A stretch of DNA of 64,000 nucleotides from Streptomyces chryseus (GTDB taxonomy: Bacteria; Actinomycetota; Actinomycetes; Streptomycetales; Streptomycetaceae), in the NCBI RefSeq assembly GCF_014650755.1, contig NZ_BMVO01000004.1:306287-370286 (forward strand), written 5' to 3'. The notes below the pieces were generated by a model. It did no database searches, was not told the origin of the DNA, and was given only the letters and a program-made list of their open reading frames with translations. Below are positions 8,866 through 16,926 of the stretch, in pieces (position 1 is the first letter of the stretch; the number at the start of each line of letters is the position of its first letter). The translations under genes and the position numbers were made by a program.

Positions 8866-10000
8866 GGGCGGGCTCCTCGGCCGGCGGGTGGTGGCAGGCG
8901 ACGCCGTCCGTGAAGGCCGGGCGCACGGCGCAGGCGTCGGTGGCGTACGTGCAGCGGGCTTCGAAGGCGCACCCCGGGGGCAGGTCGCCCAGTTCGGGCG
9001 GCATGCCGGGGATCGGCGTGAAAGCGCGCTCGGGAAGGGCGTTCAGCAGGCCCCTGGCGTACGGGTGCCGGGGTCCGGGCGTACCGAAGAAGCGAGCGGT
9101 GTCGGCGAGTTCGACGATTCTTCCCGCGTACATCACCGCGACGCGGTCGGCGACGCGCTCGGCGGCGGCGAGGTCGTGGGTGATCATCAGCAGGGCGTGG
9201 CCCTCGTCGACGTGGCGGCGCAGTTCGTCGACGGTACGGTCGACGAGGTCGCGGTCGAGGCCGGTGGTCGGCTCGTCGGCGAGCAGCAGGGGCGCGTCGC
9301 CGACGAGCGCGAGGGCGGTCGCGGCGCGCTGCGCGAGTCCGCCGGACAGCTCGTGCGGGTAGCGGTCGAGGTGGTCCGCGGGGAACGCCGCCCGCTCGGC
9401 CGCCGTACGAGCCGCCGCGCGCAGGTCCTGCTTGCGCGTGCCGGTCAGCGCGCGCAGCGTCTCGGCGAGCTGCGCCCCGACGGTCCGTACGGGCGTGAGG
9501 TGCGCGGCGGGACTCTGCGGTACGAGGCCGACGCGGCGCCCCCGTACGGTACGCGCCAGGGTGCGCTCGTCGGCGGTGAGCAGATCGACGTCACCCAGGA
9601 GCGCGGAACCGGCCGTCTGCGCGTTGCCCGGGAGCAGCCCGAGCAGCGCTGAGGCGAGCACGGACTTGCCGCACCCGCTCTCGCCGACCAGGGCGAGGCA
9701 CTCTCCCGGCGCCAGGTCGAAGTCGGCGTCGGCGACAGCGGCGATGTGCCGCCCGCCCCGCATCCGGAACCGCACGGACAGCCCGCGCACCGACAGCAGT
9801 GGCGTTTGGAGGCTGCCTTCCGACGCGGAACGGCCGACGGCGGAGGGGGCGTTACGAGCGTTCCCGGGAACGGCCGCGGAGGGCTCCCGGGAACGCTCCG
9901 AAGACGCGTGGTGAGCGTTCCCGGGAACGGCGCCGGGCGTCACACGGGAACGCCCCGTCGTCGCGGAGGCGGCCCGGTCGGTGTTCTGGGGCGTCGTCAC
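8858..10000 (-). CDS. nikD: ABC importer ATPase 1 (NikD/OppD-like) with unusual N-terminal extension
   Basis: GTG at 10000 overlaps the stop of the upstream permease (GTGA), giving 380 residues. The ATPase fold starts only at about residue 55 (LLSVRGLSVRF). Walker A is GESGCGKS, the signature LSGGLAQRA, Walker B LLLADEPTTGLD, the H-loop ITHD, and the C-terminal oligo_HPY region holds cysteines (GCAFEARCTYATDAC). The first 50 or so residues are low-complexity and are encoded by repeated palindromic units at 9855-9957, including two copies of AVPGNA. Family members usually start near the ATPase fold, so this extension looks like a repeat inserted in or captured by the gene. The energy-coupling role is firm; the substrate is inferred from the operon. 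Confidence 0.75.
   Translation of the reverse strand: MTTPQNTDRAASATTGRSRVTPGAVPGNAHHASSERSREPSAAVPGNARNAPSAVGRSASEGSLQTPLLSVRGLSVRFRMRGGRHIAAVADADFDLAPGECLALVGESGCGKSVLASALLGLLPGNAQTAGSALLGDVDLLTADERTLARTVRGRRVGLVPQSPAAHLTPVRTVGAQLAETLRALTGTRKQDLRAAARTAAERAAFPADHLDRYPHELSGGLAQRAATALALVGDAPLLLADEPTTGLDRDLVDRTVDELRRHVDEGHALLMITHDLAAAERVADRVAVMYAGRIVELADTARFFGTPGPRHPYARGLLNALPERAFTPIPGMPPELGDLPPGCAFEARCTYATDACAVRPAFTDGVACHHPPAEEPARA
9855..9957. repeat. Cluster of palindromic CGTTCCCGGGAACG-type units
   Basis: Two full copies of the 14-bp palindrome CGTTCCCGGGAACG (about 9859-9872 and 9916-9929), one imperfect inverted copy (about 9883-9897) and a degenerate fourth (about 9945-9953) lie within 100 bp inside the N-terminal coding part of the ATPase gene. 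The same 14-mer occurs again at 5622-5635. Confidence 0.7.
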
Positions 10001-10878
10001 AGCATCAGCTCCGATCGGCGGCGCGGGTTGATCCGTTCCCGCCAGGCGCCCGCGAGGCCCGCGATGGCGAGGGTCGGGACGATCAGGAGGAGGCCGGGGA
10101 AGAGGGTGGGCCACCAGTCGCCGGCGAGCAGCGAACCGCGCGCCGACTGCACGAGGTTGCCGAGGCTCGCCTGGTGCGTGGGCAGGCCGAGGCCGAGGAA
10201 GGAGAGCGCCGACTCGTGCCACATGGCGTGCGGGACCATCAGTACGGCCGCGAGTCCCGCCTGTGGCAGCACCCCGGGCAGCAGGTGCCGTACGGCGACC
10301 CGCCACCGTGAAGCGCCGCCCGAGACCGCCGCGTCGATGTACGGCCGCGAGCGCAGCGACAGCACCTCCGAGCGCACGATGCGCGCCGTGGACAGCCAAT
10401 GGGTCAGTGCCACCGACACGATCACCGGCCACACTCCGGGCCGGAACATCGCGACGACGAAGATGCCGAGCAGCAGGTGCGGGACGGACGAGAAGGTGTC
10501 GACGAGCCGCATCACCACACGGTCCGTCCAGCCGCCGAACGCCGCTGCCGCCGCCCCCACCGCCGTACCGATGATCGTGGCGGCCAGCGCCGCCACCAGC
10601 CCGACCAGGAGGGAGACGCGCAGCCCGTACACGCAGCGCAGGAGCAGGTCGCGGCCGACGTCGTCCGTGCCGAAGGGGTGCGCCAAGGACGGCGGCCGTA
10701 GCTTCATCGACAGGTCGACGGCCTGTTGGTCGAGGTTGGCCAGGGGCGGTACGACGAGGACCGCGAGGAGCACCGCCGCGACGACGACGGCCGAGGTGCG
10801 GACGCGGACCGTGCGCGTCGAGCGGCGCGTGCGGCCGTGGGATCGCCACCCGGCGGTCTTCGGAGCGAGTTCAGCCAT
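9997..10878 (-). CDS. nikC: ABC importer permease 2 (NikC/DppC-like)
   Basis: The 293-residue permease begins at the ATG at 10878, overlapping the end of permease 1 by 8 bp (ATGGCTGA). It has an N-terminal membrane helix (about 30-48), the HPFGTDDVGRDLLLR signature typical of DppC/NikC subunits, and five further hydrophobic segments with the cytoplasmic EAA-like loop (YIDAAVSGGASRWRVAVRHLLP). It pairs with the permease encoded immediately upstream to form the channel. Its stop overlaps the GTG of the next ATPase gene, so expression of the operon is translationally coupled. Confidence 0.85.
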   Translation of the reverse strand: MAELAPKTAGWRSHGRTRRSTRTVRVRTSAVVVAAVLLAVLVVPPLANLDQQAVDLSMKLRPPSLAHPFGTDDVGRDLLLRCVYGLRVSLLVGLVAALAATIIGTAVGAAAAAFGGWTDRVVMRLVDTFSSVPHLLLGIFVVAMFRPGVWPVIVSVALTHWLSTARIVRSEVLSLRSRPYIDAAVSGGASRWRVAVRHLLPGVLPQAGLAAVLMVPHAMWHESALSFLGLGLPTHQASLGNLVQSARGSLLAGDWWPTLFPGLLLIVPTLAIAGLAGAWRERINPRRRSELML

Positions 10879-11872
10879 CGAAGCCCACCCTCGGGTCGGC
10901 CAGTCCGTACAGCAGGTCGGAGAGGAGGTTTCCGGCGAGGACCGCCGCGGTGGCGAGCACCGTGAGGGCCGCGAGCAGCGGGAAGTCCACCGAAGTCGCC
11001 GCCTGTACGGTCGCCGCCGCGATGCCCGGCCAGCTGAAGACCGTCTCGACGAGCAGCGCTCCGGTGATGAGTTCGGGCACGCGCGAGCCGACGAGGGTGA
11101 GCATCGGGAGCATCCCGGAACGCAGGGCGTGTCCGAGGAGCACGGTGCGTTCGTCGAGCCCACGCGCGCGTGCGCCGCGTACGGGGTCCTCCTCCAGCGC
11201 GTCGGCGACGCCCTGGCGCACGTAGAGGAAGAACCAGGGAAGTTGCGAGACGCCGAGAACGGCCGCCGGCAGCACCAGGTGCGTGGCGACCTGCCCGAAC
11301 GTCACCACCTCGCTGTCGGTGTCGGTCAGACCGCCCGCGGGCAGGACCCCCAGCCGCAGCGCGAAGAACCACATGGCGAGCAGGCCGAGCCAGAAGGCGG
11401 GCGCGGCTTCCAGGGTGTACGCCGCCGAGCTGACCGCCCGGTCCAGCCAGCCGCCCTGCCGGCGCGCGGCCAGTACGCCCAGCGACGTGCCGAGCAGGAT
11501 CGCGACGAGGAACGCGGTGACGGCGAGCAGCACCGACCAGCCGAGGCGTTCGGTGATGACGTCGGTGACGGGCTGCCGCATGACGCTGGAGTCGCCGAGG
11601 TCCCCGGCGACGGCGGAGGTCAGCCAGTTCCACCAGCGTTCGACGAGCGGCTGGTCGACGCCGAGGTTGACCCGGAGCTGGTCGAGGTTCTCCTGCGACG
11701 CGGTGAGGCCCGCGGTGCCCGCGTATGCCTTGACGGGGTCGAAGGGCGAGGCGGCGGCGACGGCGAACACGCCGAACGTCACCACCAGCAGGACGGGGGC
11801 GGCGAACAGGGTCCGCCGCCCGGCCATCCTCGCCATCGGCCCCCAGGGGAGCTTCCGGCCGGGGTGTGTCAC
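10871..11872 (-). CDS. nikB: ABC importer permease 1 (NikB/DppB-like)
   Basis: The start is taken as the GTG at 11872, which overlaps the TGA of the binding-protein gene (GTGA); a longer reading frame to 11962 would run into that gene. The 333-residue chain has an N-terminal helix (APVLLVVTFGVFAVAAASP), the usual periplasmic loop (LRVNLGVDQPLVERWWNWL, GDLGDS), then five membrane segments and an EAA loop (ARARGLDERTVLLGHALRSG). This is the standard layout of the B-type permease of nickel and peptide importers. It works with the C-type permease encoded next. Confidence 0.85.
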   Translation of the reverse strand: MTHPGRKLPWGPMARMAGRRTLFAAPVLLVVTFGVFAVAAASPFDPVKAYAGTAGLTASQENLDQLRVNLGVDQPLVERWWNWLTSAVAGDLGDSSVMRQPVTDVITERLGWSVLLAVTAFLVAILLGTSLGVLAARRQGGWLDRAVSSAAYTLEAAPAFWLGLLAMWFFALRLGVLPAGGLTDTDSEVVTFGQVATHLVLPAAVLGVSQLPWFFLYVRQGVADALEEDPVRGARARGLDERTVLLGHALRSGMLPMLTLVGSRVPELITGALLVETVFSWPGIAAATVQAATSVDFPLLAALTVLATAAVLAGNLLSDLLYGLADPRVGFDG

Positions 11873-13464
11873 TTCTTCGGTGTCCAGTCCTCGACGTTCC
11901 ACCACGGTCCGGAGGCCAGGCCGTGGTCGTGCGGCTCGGTCTGCGTGGTGAGCCCGGACCACTTGTCGTCGACGACGTACAGGTGGTCGATGTGGGTGAG
12001 GAAGGTGTAGCCGGGGTCCTTCACGAGCTCGCGCTGGACGGTGTCGTACGCGGCCCTGCGATCGGCCGTCTCGCCGCTCTCACGGCCCTTCTTGAGCGCC
12101 TTGTCGACGGCGGGGTTGTCGTACCACGCCATGTTGTTGAAGGCGTCGCCCGCGAGGGAGGACTGGAGCAGCGTGTACTGGTCGAAGTCGGGGTCGCCGG
12201 GCGCGCCGCCGCCCGCGAGCACCGCGTCGTGCTTCATGCGCGGCATGATGACCTCCCAGGTGCCGGCCTGGGTCTTGATGTCGATGCCGGCCTTCTTCGC
12301 GTCGGACGCGTAGGCGAGGGCGTGATCCTGGCGGAGCTTGTCCCCGGAGAGGTACCAGAGGGGGAACTGCGCGCGTACGCCGTCCTTGACGCGGATGCCG
12401 TCGGCGCCCGGCTTCCACCCGGCCTCGTCGAGGATCTTCTTCGCCTTGGCGAGGTCGTGCGTGCGCTCGGTGCCCTTGGCGAACCACGGGCTGTCGGTCG
12501 GCACGGGACCGTAGGCCGGCTTGCCGGCGCCTTCCAGGATCTTGTCGACCATGGCGCGGCGGTCGACGGCGACGTCGAGAGCCCGCCGTACGTCCGTGTC
12601 GCCCGCGACCTTGTTGTGCGTCGGCAGGGTCACGGTGCGGTAGTCGAAGGACCTGGCGGCGTACGTCGTCCTGCCGTCGTCGTCCTTGAAGGTCTTGGCG
12701 AGGTTGGGCGGCAGGATGGCGCCGTCGAGGTCGCCGGTGCGCAGCCGTGTGGCGCGCACGTCGTCGTCCTTGATGATCGCCATGGTGAACTTCTTCACCT
12801 TGGGCTCGCCGCCCCAGTAACCGGGGTTGGCCTTGAAGCTGAGCTTCTCGCCCTTGGACCAGCCGGTGAGGATGTACGGCCCGGTGCCGACCGGCTTCGT
12901 CGTGAAGGAACCGCTGTTGACGTCCTGCTCGCCGGCGACGTGCTCCGGAGCGATCGGAAGGACCGTGCGCTCGGCGAACGGCGCGTACGGGTACTTGAGC
13001 GTGAAGACGACCTTGTGGTCGCCCTCGGCCCTGACGTCCTCGACGGCGTCGAGCTCCGTCTTGGAGGCGTTGTTCGTCTTCTTGTCGAGGATGGTCCGGT
13101 AGGTGAAGACCACGTCCTTCGACGTGAAGGGCTTGCCGTCGCTGAACTTCACGCCCTGACGCAGCGTGTAGGTGTACGTGCGGCCGTCGTCGGCGACTTC
13201 GGGCAGCTCGGCGGCGAGGGCCGGCTTGAGCTTCATGTCCTTGTCGAAGGTGAGCAGTCCGTCGAAGATCTTGGAGTTGCCGTCCTTGCCGTAGCCGAGG
13301 AGCGGGCTGAGCGTCTCGGGCTCGTACGCGATGCCGACGACCGCGGAGTCCCCGGCGCCGTGTCCGGCCGCGCTCTCGCCCGGCTTCGAGCAGGCCGCCG
13401 CGCTGATGGCCAGGGTTCCGGCCAGCGTCGCGGCGGCCGCCCCACGTATCGATCGGGACAGCAT
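11869..13464 (-). CDS. nikA: Nickel/peptide-binding lipoprotein (SBP family 5, NikA-like)
   Basis: The ATG at 13464 (GGAG four bases upstream) is preferred over a GTG four codons earlier. Residues 1-24 form a lipoprotein signal with Cys25 in SAAACS, so the 531-residue protein is anchored outside the membrane. The body has the family-5 solute-binding features: GIAYEPETLSPLLGYG at the start, YTYTLRQGVKFSDGKPFTSKDVVFTY, VGTGPYILTGWSKGE, and DVRRALDVAVDRRAMV. It is the first gene of the five-gene operon and sits directly behind the Nur-like box at 13498. In S. coelicolor the Nur-controlled nickel importer has this same five-gene order, which is why a nickel role is favoured over peptide. Confidence 0.78.
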   Translation of the reverse strand: MLSRSIRGAAAATLAGTLAISAAACSKPGESAAGHGAGDSAVVGIAYEPETLSPLLGYGKDGNSKIFDGLLTFDKDMKLKPALAAELPEVADDGRTYTYTLRQGVKFSDGKPFTSKDVVFTYRTILDKKTNNASKTELDAVEDVRAEGDHKVVFTLKYPYAPFAERTVLPIAPEHVAGEQDVNSGSFTTKPVGTGPYILTGWSKGEKLSFKANPGYWGGEPKVKKFTMAIIKDDDVRATRLRTGDLDGAILPPNLAKTFKDDDGRTTYAARSFDYRTVTLPTHNKVAGDTDVRRALDVAVDRRAMVDKILEGAGKPAYGPVPTDSPWFAKGTERTHDLAKAKKILDEAGWKPGADGIRVKDGVRAQFPLWYLSGDKLRQDHALAYASDAKKAGIDIKTQAGTWEVIMPRMKHDAVLAGGGAPGDPDFDQYTLLQSSLAGDAFNNMAWYDNPAVDKALKKGRESGETADRRAAYDTVQRELVKDPGYTFLTHIDHLYVVDDKWSGLTTQTEPHDHGLASGPWWNVEDWTPKK

Positions 13465-13497
13465 GGCTCTCCACACCCCTAAACAAGATCAACAGTT

Positions 13498-13516
13498 ATT
13501 GCGAACCGGTCGCAAT
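13498..13516. promoter_or_regulatory. Nur-like operator in the nik promoter
   Basis: A perfect 7-bp inverted repeat, ATTGCGA-ACCGG-TCGCAAT, lies 34 bp upstream of the nikA start. It fits the published Nur (nickel Fur-family repressor) box tTGCaa-N5-ttGCAA in the conserved TTGC/GCAA positions and in spacing. On the minus strand TTTAAT and TAACTG flank it at 16 bp, so it would fill the promoter spacer, a repressor position. Confidence 0.65.
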
Positions 13517-13573
13517 TAAACCTCACGTAAAGGGGTGCTAGATCCACTGCCCCTTACCGGGGCAGGTCAGCGC

Positions 13574-14695
13574 CTATTGGGGCGCCGGCAGGCCGACGAG
13601 CTCCGCCACCGCCTGCGTGTGGCGGCCCGGCGCGCCGAAGGCGATCGCGTCGGACTTGGCGCGCTTGAGGTAGAGGTGCGCGGGGTGCTCCCAGGTCATG
13701 CCGATGCCGCCGTGCAGCTGTACGCACTCCTCGGCCGCGTGCACCGCGACCCGGGAGCAGTACGTCTGCGCGACCGCGACCGCGAGGGGCGCGTCCGGGC
13801 TGCCGGTGGCCAGGGCGTCGGCGGCGTTGCGGGCGGCGGCCCGCGCCGAGACGACTTCCAGCCACAGCTGCGCCATGCGGTGCTTGAGCGCCTGGAAGGA
13901 CCCGACCGGGCGGTTGAACTGCTTGCGGTCGCGGGTGTACCGGACGGTCTCCTCCAGGCACCACTCGGCGAGCCCCAGTTGCTCCGAGGCGAGCAGTCCG
14001 GCCCCGGCGAGCAGCCCGCGCCGTACGGGAGCGTCCGCCGAGCCGGCGAGCCGGCGGCCGCGCGCCCCGTCGAGGACGACGGTGGCGAGCGGCCGGGTCA
14101 GGTCGAGCGGCGTGAGCGACTCGACGGTGACGCCGGGCGTCCCGGTCTCCACCGCGTACAGCCCGTCCTCGGCCGGTACGAGCAGCACCTTGGCGGCGGC
14201 CGCGTCCGCGACGGCGGTGACCCGTCCGCTGAGCGAGCCGTCGGCCGCCCGGACCGCGCGCGGCACGTGGGCCCCGGGGGCGGCGGACAGCGGAACGGCG
14301 AGCGCCACCACCGTACGGCCGTCCGCGAGCGCCCCGAGCAGCTCCGCGACCGCCGCGGCCTCGGGGCTCGCGGGGTTCTCGGCGTGGCAGCCCAGCAGCG
14401 TCTCGGCGGCGACGACCGCCCCGGTGAGGTACGGGGTCGGGGCGACGCTGCGTCCCAGCTCCTCCAGCACCACCGCCGCCTCGCGGTGGGTGGCGCCCTG
14501 GCCGCCGAGCTTCTCGGGCACGAGGAGCCCCGCCAGGCCCATGTCGGTGGCCAGCGAGGCCCAGAGGCCCGGGTCGTACGGGGTGTCGGACTCCGCGCGG
14601 GTCAGGACGGCCGCCGCGTCGCAGCGGGCGGCGAGGAGGGAGCGTACGGCCGCGCGCAGGTCGTCCTCGGCCTCGGAGTACAGCAGATCAGTCAT
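13574..14695 (-). CDS. Acyl-CoA dehydrogenase (second of pair)
   Basis: The 373-residue flavoenzyme is the last of three overlapping genes; its ATG overlaps the stop of the preceding gene (ATGA at 14695-14692). It has the acyl-CoA dehydrogenase order: N-terminal helical domain (LAAAVRSLLAARC, GLLVPEKLGGQGATHREAAVVLEELGRS), a short beta domain, and a C-terminal helical domain with YTRDRKQFNRPVGSFQALKHRMAQ and ECVQLHGGIGMTWEHPAHLYLKRAK. It is short and weak in the middle, like the beta-type partner of heteromeric acyl-CoA dehydrogenases of actinobacteria, where two different subunits share the active site. It is likely to act on a branched or sterol-like acyl-CoA (inference). Confidence 0.85.
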   Translation of the reverse strand: MTDLLYSEAEDDLRAAVRSLLAARCDAAAVLTRAESDTPYDPGLWASLATDMGLAGLLVPEKLGGQGATHREAAVVLEELGRSVAPTPYLTGAVVAAETLLGCHAENPASPEAAAVAELLGALADGRTVVALAVPLSAAPGAHVPRAVRAADGSLSGRVTAVADAAAAKVLLVPAEDGLYAVETGTPGVTVESLTPLDLTRPLATVVLDGARGRRLAGSADAPVRRGLLAGAGLLASEQLGLAEWCLEETVRYTRDRKQFNRPVGSFQALKHRMAQLWLEVVSARAAARNAADALATGSPDAPLAVAVAQTYCSRVAVHAAEECVQLHGGIGMTWEHPAHLYLKRAKSDAIAFGAPGRHTQAVAELVGLPAPQ

Positions 14696-15873
14696 CGGGC
14701 GAGGTCCTTCCAGGCGATGTCCTTGTCGCTGCGCGGCTCGGACGGGAGGCCGAGTACGCGCTCGGCGACGATGTTGAGCAGCACCTCGCTCGTACCGCCC
14801 TCGATGCTGTTGCCCTTGGAGCGCAGGTAGCGGTAGCCGGCGTCGCGGCCGGTGAAGTCGACGAGTTCGGGACGGCGCATGGTCCAGTCGTCGTACAACA
14901 GTCCTTCCTCGCCGCGCAGTTCCACCTCCAGGCCGCTGATCTCCTGGTTGAGGCGGGCGAAGGCCAGCTTCATGCCCGAGCCCTCGGGGCCGGGCTGGCC
15001 GGCGACGAGCTGCTGGCGCAGCCGTTCGCCCGCGAGGCGGGCGACCTCGGCCTCGACCCACAGGTCCAGGAGTCGCTGGTGCAGGTCGTGGGTGCGCAGT
15101 TCGGGACGTTCGCGCCAGGTCCGGGCGACCGGGCCGATCATGCCGCCCTCGCGCGGGATGCGGGAGCCGCCGATCGACACGCGTTCGTTCATGAGGGTGG
15201 TCTGGGCGACCTTCCAGCCCTCGCCGACCGGGCCGAGGCGCCGGCTGTCGGGGATGCGCACGCCGGTGAGGAAGACCTCGTTGAACTCGGCCTCGCCGGT
15301 GATCTGGCGCAGCGGCCTGACCTCGACCCCGGGGTCGGTCATGTCGCACACGAAGTAGGTGATGCCCTGGTGCTTGGGCAGGCCGGGGTCCGTACGGGCG
15401 ATGAGGATCGCCCAGCGCGCCACGTGGGCGCTGGAGGTCCACACCTTCTGCCCGTCGACGACCCAGTCGTCGCCGTCGCGCACCGCGCGCGTGCCCAGCG
15501 CCGCGAGGTCGGAGCCCGCGCCGGGCTCGCTGAACAGCTGGCACCACACCTCCTCGCCGACCCACAGGGGCCGCAGCAGGCTCTGCTTCTGCTCGTCCGT
15601 CCCGAAGCGCAGGATGGTCGGCGCGGCCATACCTAGGCCGATGCCGATGCGCCGCGGGTCGTTGTCGGGCGCACCGGCCGCCGCCAGCTCGGCGTCGACG
15701 ACGGCCTGCAGGGAGCGGGGCGCCCCGAGGCCGCCGAGACCCGCCGGGTAGTGCACCCAGGCGAGTCCGGCGTCGAAGCGCGCCCTGAGGAAGTCCGTGC
15801 GGTCCGTGGTGGCCGGCGGATGGGCCGCCAGCAGCTCCTGGGTCAGTGCCCGTACTTCTGCCGCGTCGGTCAT
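14692..15873 (-). CDS. Acyl-CoA dehydrogenase (first of pair)
   Basis: The 393-residue protein starts at ATG 15873, overlapping the oxidoreductase stop by 4 bp. It contains the flavin-side strand motif LFSEPGAGSDLAALGTRA, then VDGQKVWTSSAHVARWAI, and the C-terminal RYLRSKGNSIEGGTSEVLLNIVAERVLGLP, all standard for the family. Together with the shorter enzyme encoded next it probably makes an alpha2beta2 dehydrogenase, as for the FadE pairs of Mycobacterium steroid catabolism. It shares the promoter and candidate operator at 16888 with the oxidoreductase. Confidence 0.88.
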   Translation of the reverse strand: MTDAAEVRALTQELLAAHPPATTDRTDFLRARFDAGLAWVHYPAGLGGLGAPRSLQAVVDAELAAAGAPDNDPRRIGIGLGMAAPTILRFGTDEQKQSLLRPLWVGEEVWCQLFSEPGAGSDLAALGTRAVRDGDDWVVDGQKVWTSSAHVARWAILIARTDPGLPKHQGITYFVCDMTDPGVEVRPLRQITGEAEFNEVFLTGVRIPDSRRLGPVGEGWKVAQTTLMNERVSIGGSRIPREGGMIGPVARTWRERPELRTHDLHQRLLDLWVEAEVARLAGERLRQQLVAGQPGPEGSGMKLAFARLNQEISGLEVELRGEEGLLYDDWTMRRPELVDFTGRDAGYRYLRSKGNSIEGGTSEVLLNIVAERVLGLPSEPRSDKDIAWKDLAR

Positions 15874-16838
15874 CGGGCCGCCCCCTCGGGTACGACGACC
15901 ACGCGGCCGGTGGTCGTGCCGTCGGCGACGCGCTGGACGGCGTCCGCCGCGTCCTTCATGGCCACGCGCTCGCTGACCAGCGGCTTGACGGCGCCTTCGG
16001 CGGCCAGCTTGGTCAGCTCCTCGTGGCAGGCGAGGATCGCGGCCGGGTCCTTGGTGTTGTAGAGGCCCCAATGGAGGCCGAGGATCGCGTAGTTCTTCAC
16101 CAGGGCGTGGTTGAGTCCCGGGGAGGGGATCTCGCCGCTCGCGAAGCCGACCACGACGATGCGGCCCTCGAAGGCGACGCACTTGACCGACTTGGCGTAC
16201 GCGTCGCCGCCCACCGGGTCGTAGACGACGTCCGCGCCCCGCCCGCCGGTGGCTTCCTTGACCGTGGCGACGATGTCCTCGGTACGCCGGTCGATCACCA
16301 GATCGCAGCCCAGCTCCCGCGCGACGCGGGCCTTGTCGGGGCCGCCGACGACGCCGATGACGGTGGCGCCCGCCGCCTTGCCGAGCTGTACGGCGGCGCT
16401 GCCGACGCCGCCCGCCGCCGCGTGCACCAGCAGGGTCTCCCCCGCCCGGAGGCGCGCCCGGCGGTGCAGGCCGAACCAGCCCGTCTGGTAACCGATGTGC
16501 AGGGCCGCCGCCTCGGCGTCGTCGAGCGACTCGGGCGCGGGCAGCACGGTGGCCGCGTCCACGACGACGTACTCGGCGAACCCTCCGTGCGGCAGCGCCG
16601 GGGTGGCGATCACGCGGCGGCCGTCCTGCGTCTCGCCGCAGATCTCCACGCCCGGGGTGAACGGCAGCGGGGGGCGGACCTGGTACTGGCCTCGGCACAG
16701 CAGGGCGTCGGGGAAGTTGATGTTCGCGGCGCGCACCCTCAGGAGGAGCTGCCCGTCGCCCGGCGTGGGCCTTTCGACCTCGTCGAGCCGCATCACCTCG
16801 CCGGGCTCGCCGTTCTCGTGCACTCGCCATGCCTGCAT
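15870..16838 (-). CDS. NADPH:quinone oxidoreductase-like MDR protein
   Basis: The ATG at 16838 has GGAGG seven bases upstream; 322 residues. It is a zinc-free medium-chain dehydrogenase/reductase: N-terminal GroES-like domain with AANINFPDALLCRGQYQVRP, then LLVHAAAGGVGSAAVQLGKAAGATVIGVVG as the NADPH-binding Rossmann motif, and DVVYDPVGGDAYAKSVKCVA. Such enzymes reduce quinones or enoyl groups. It leads a three-gene operon with two acyl-CoA dehydrogenases, so it may handle a reduced or unsaturated acyl intermediate or regenerate cofactor in the same pathway. No zinc-ligand cysteines of alcohol dehydrogenases are seen. Confidence 0.85.
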   Translation of the reverse strand: MQAWRVHENGEPGEVMRLDEVERPTPGDGQLLLRVRAANINFPDALLCRGQYQVRPPLPFTPGVEICGETQDGRRVIATPALPHGGFAEYVVVDAATVLPAPESLDDAEAAALHIGYQTGWFGLHRRARLRAGETLLVHAAAGGVGSAAVQLGKAAGATVIGVVGGPDKARVARELGCDLVIDRRTEDIVATVKEATGGRGADVVYDPVGGDAYAKSVKCVAFEGRIVVVGFASGEIPSPGLNHALVKNYAILGLHWGLYNTKDPAAILACHEELTKLAAEGAVKPLVSERVAMKDAADAVQRVADGTTTGRVVVVPEGAAR

Positions 16839-16877
16839 CCGAGACCCTCCACAACACCGTAGGCAGTACCACGCTCG

Positions 16878-16917
16878 CCCGCATACTAAGCGGTCGCTTG
16901 CCTCGATGGGAACAGTC
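16878..16917 (-). promoter_or_regulatory. Promoter with palindromic operator for the dehydrogenase operon
   Basis: AAGCG-GT-CGCTT is a perfect inverted repeat at 16888-16899, in the style of TetR-family operators. On the minus strand a TAGTAT -10 lies next to it and TTCCCA is about 18 bp upstream, so the palindrome falls in the promoter spacer. No TetR gene is adjacent. Confidence 0.5.
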
Positions 16918-16926
16918 TTGGCCACA

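Noticed and set aside
8858..10849. 663-codon frame for the NikD-like ATPase
   Set aside because: It would overlap the whole permease gene; the GTGA junction at 10000 is the natural start.
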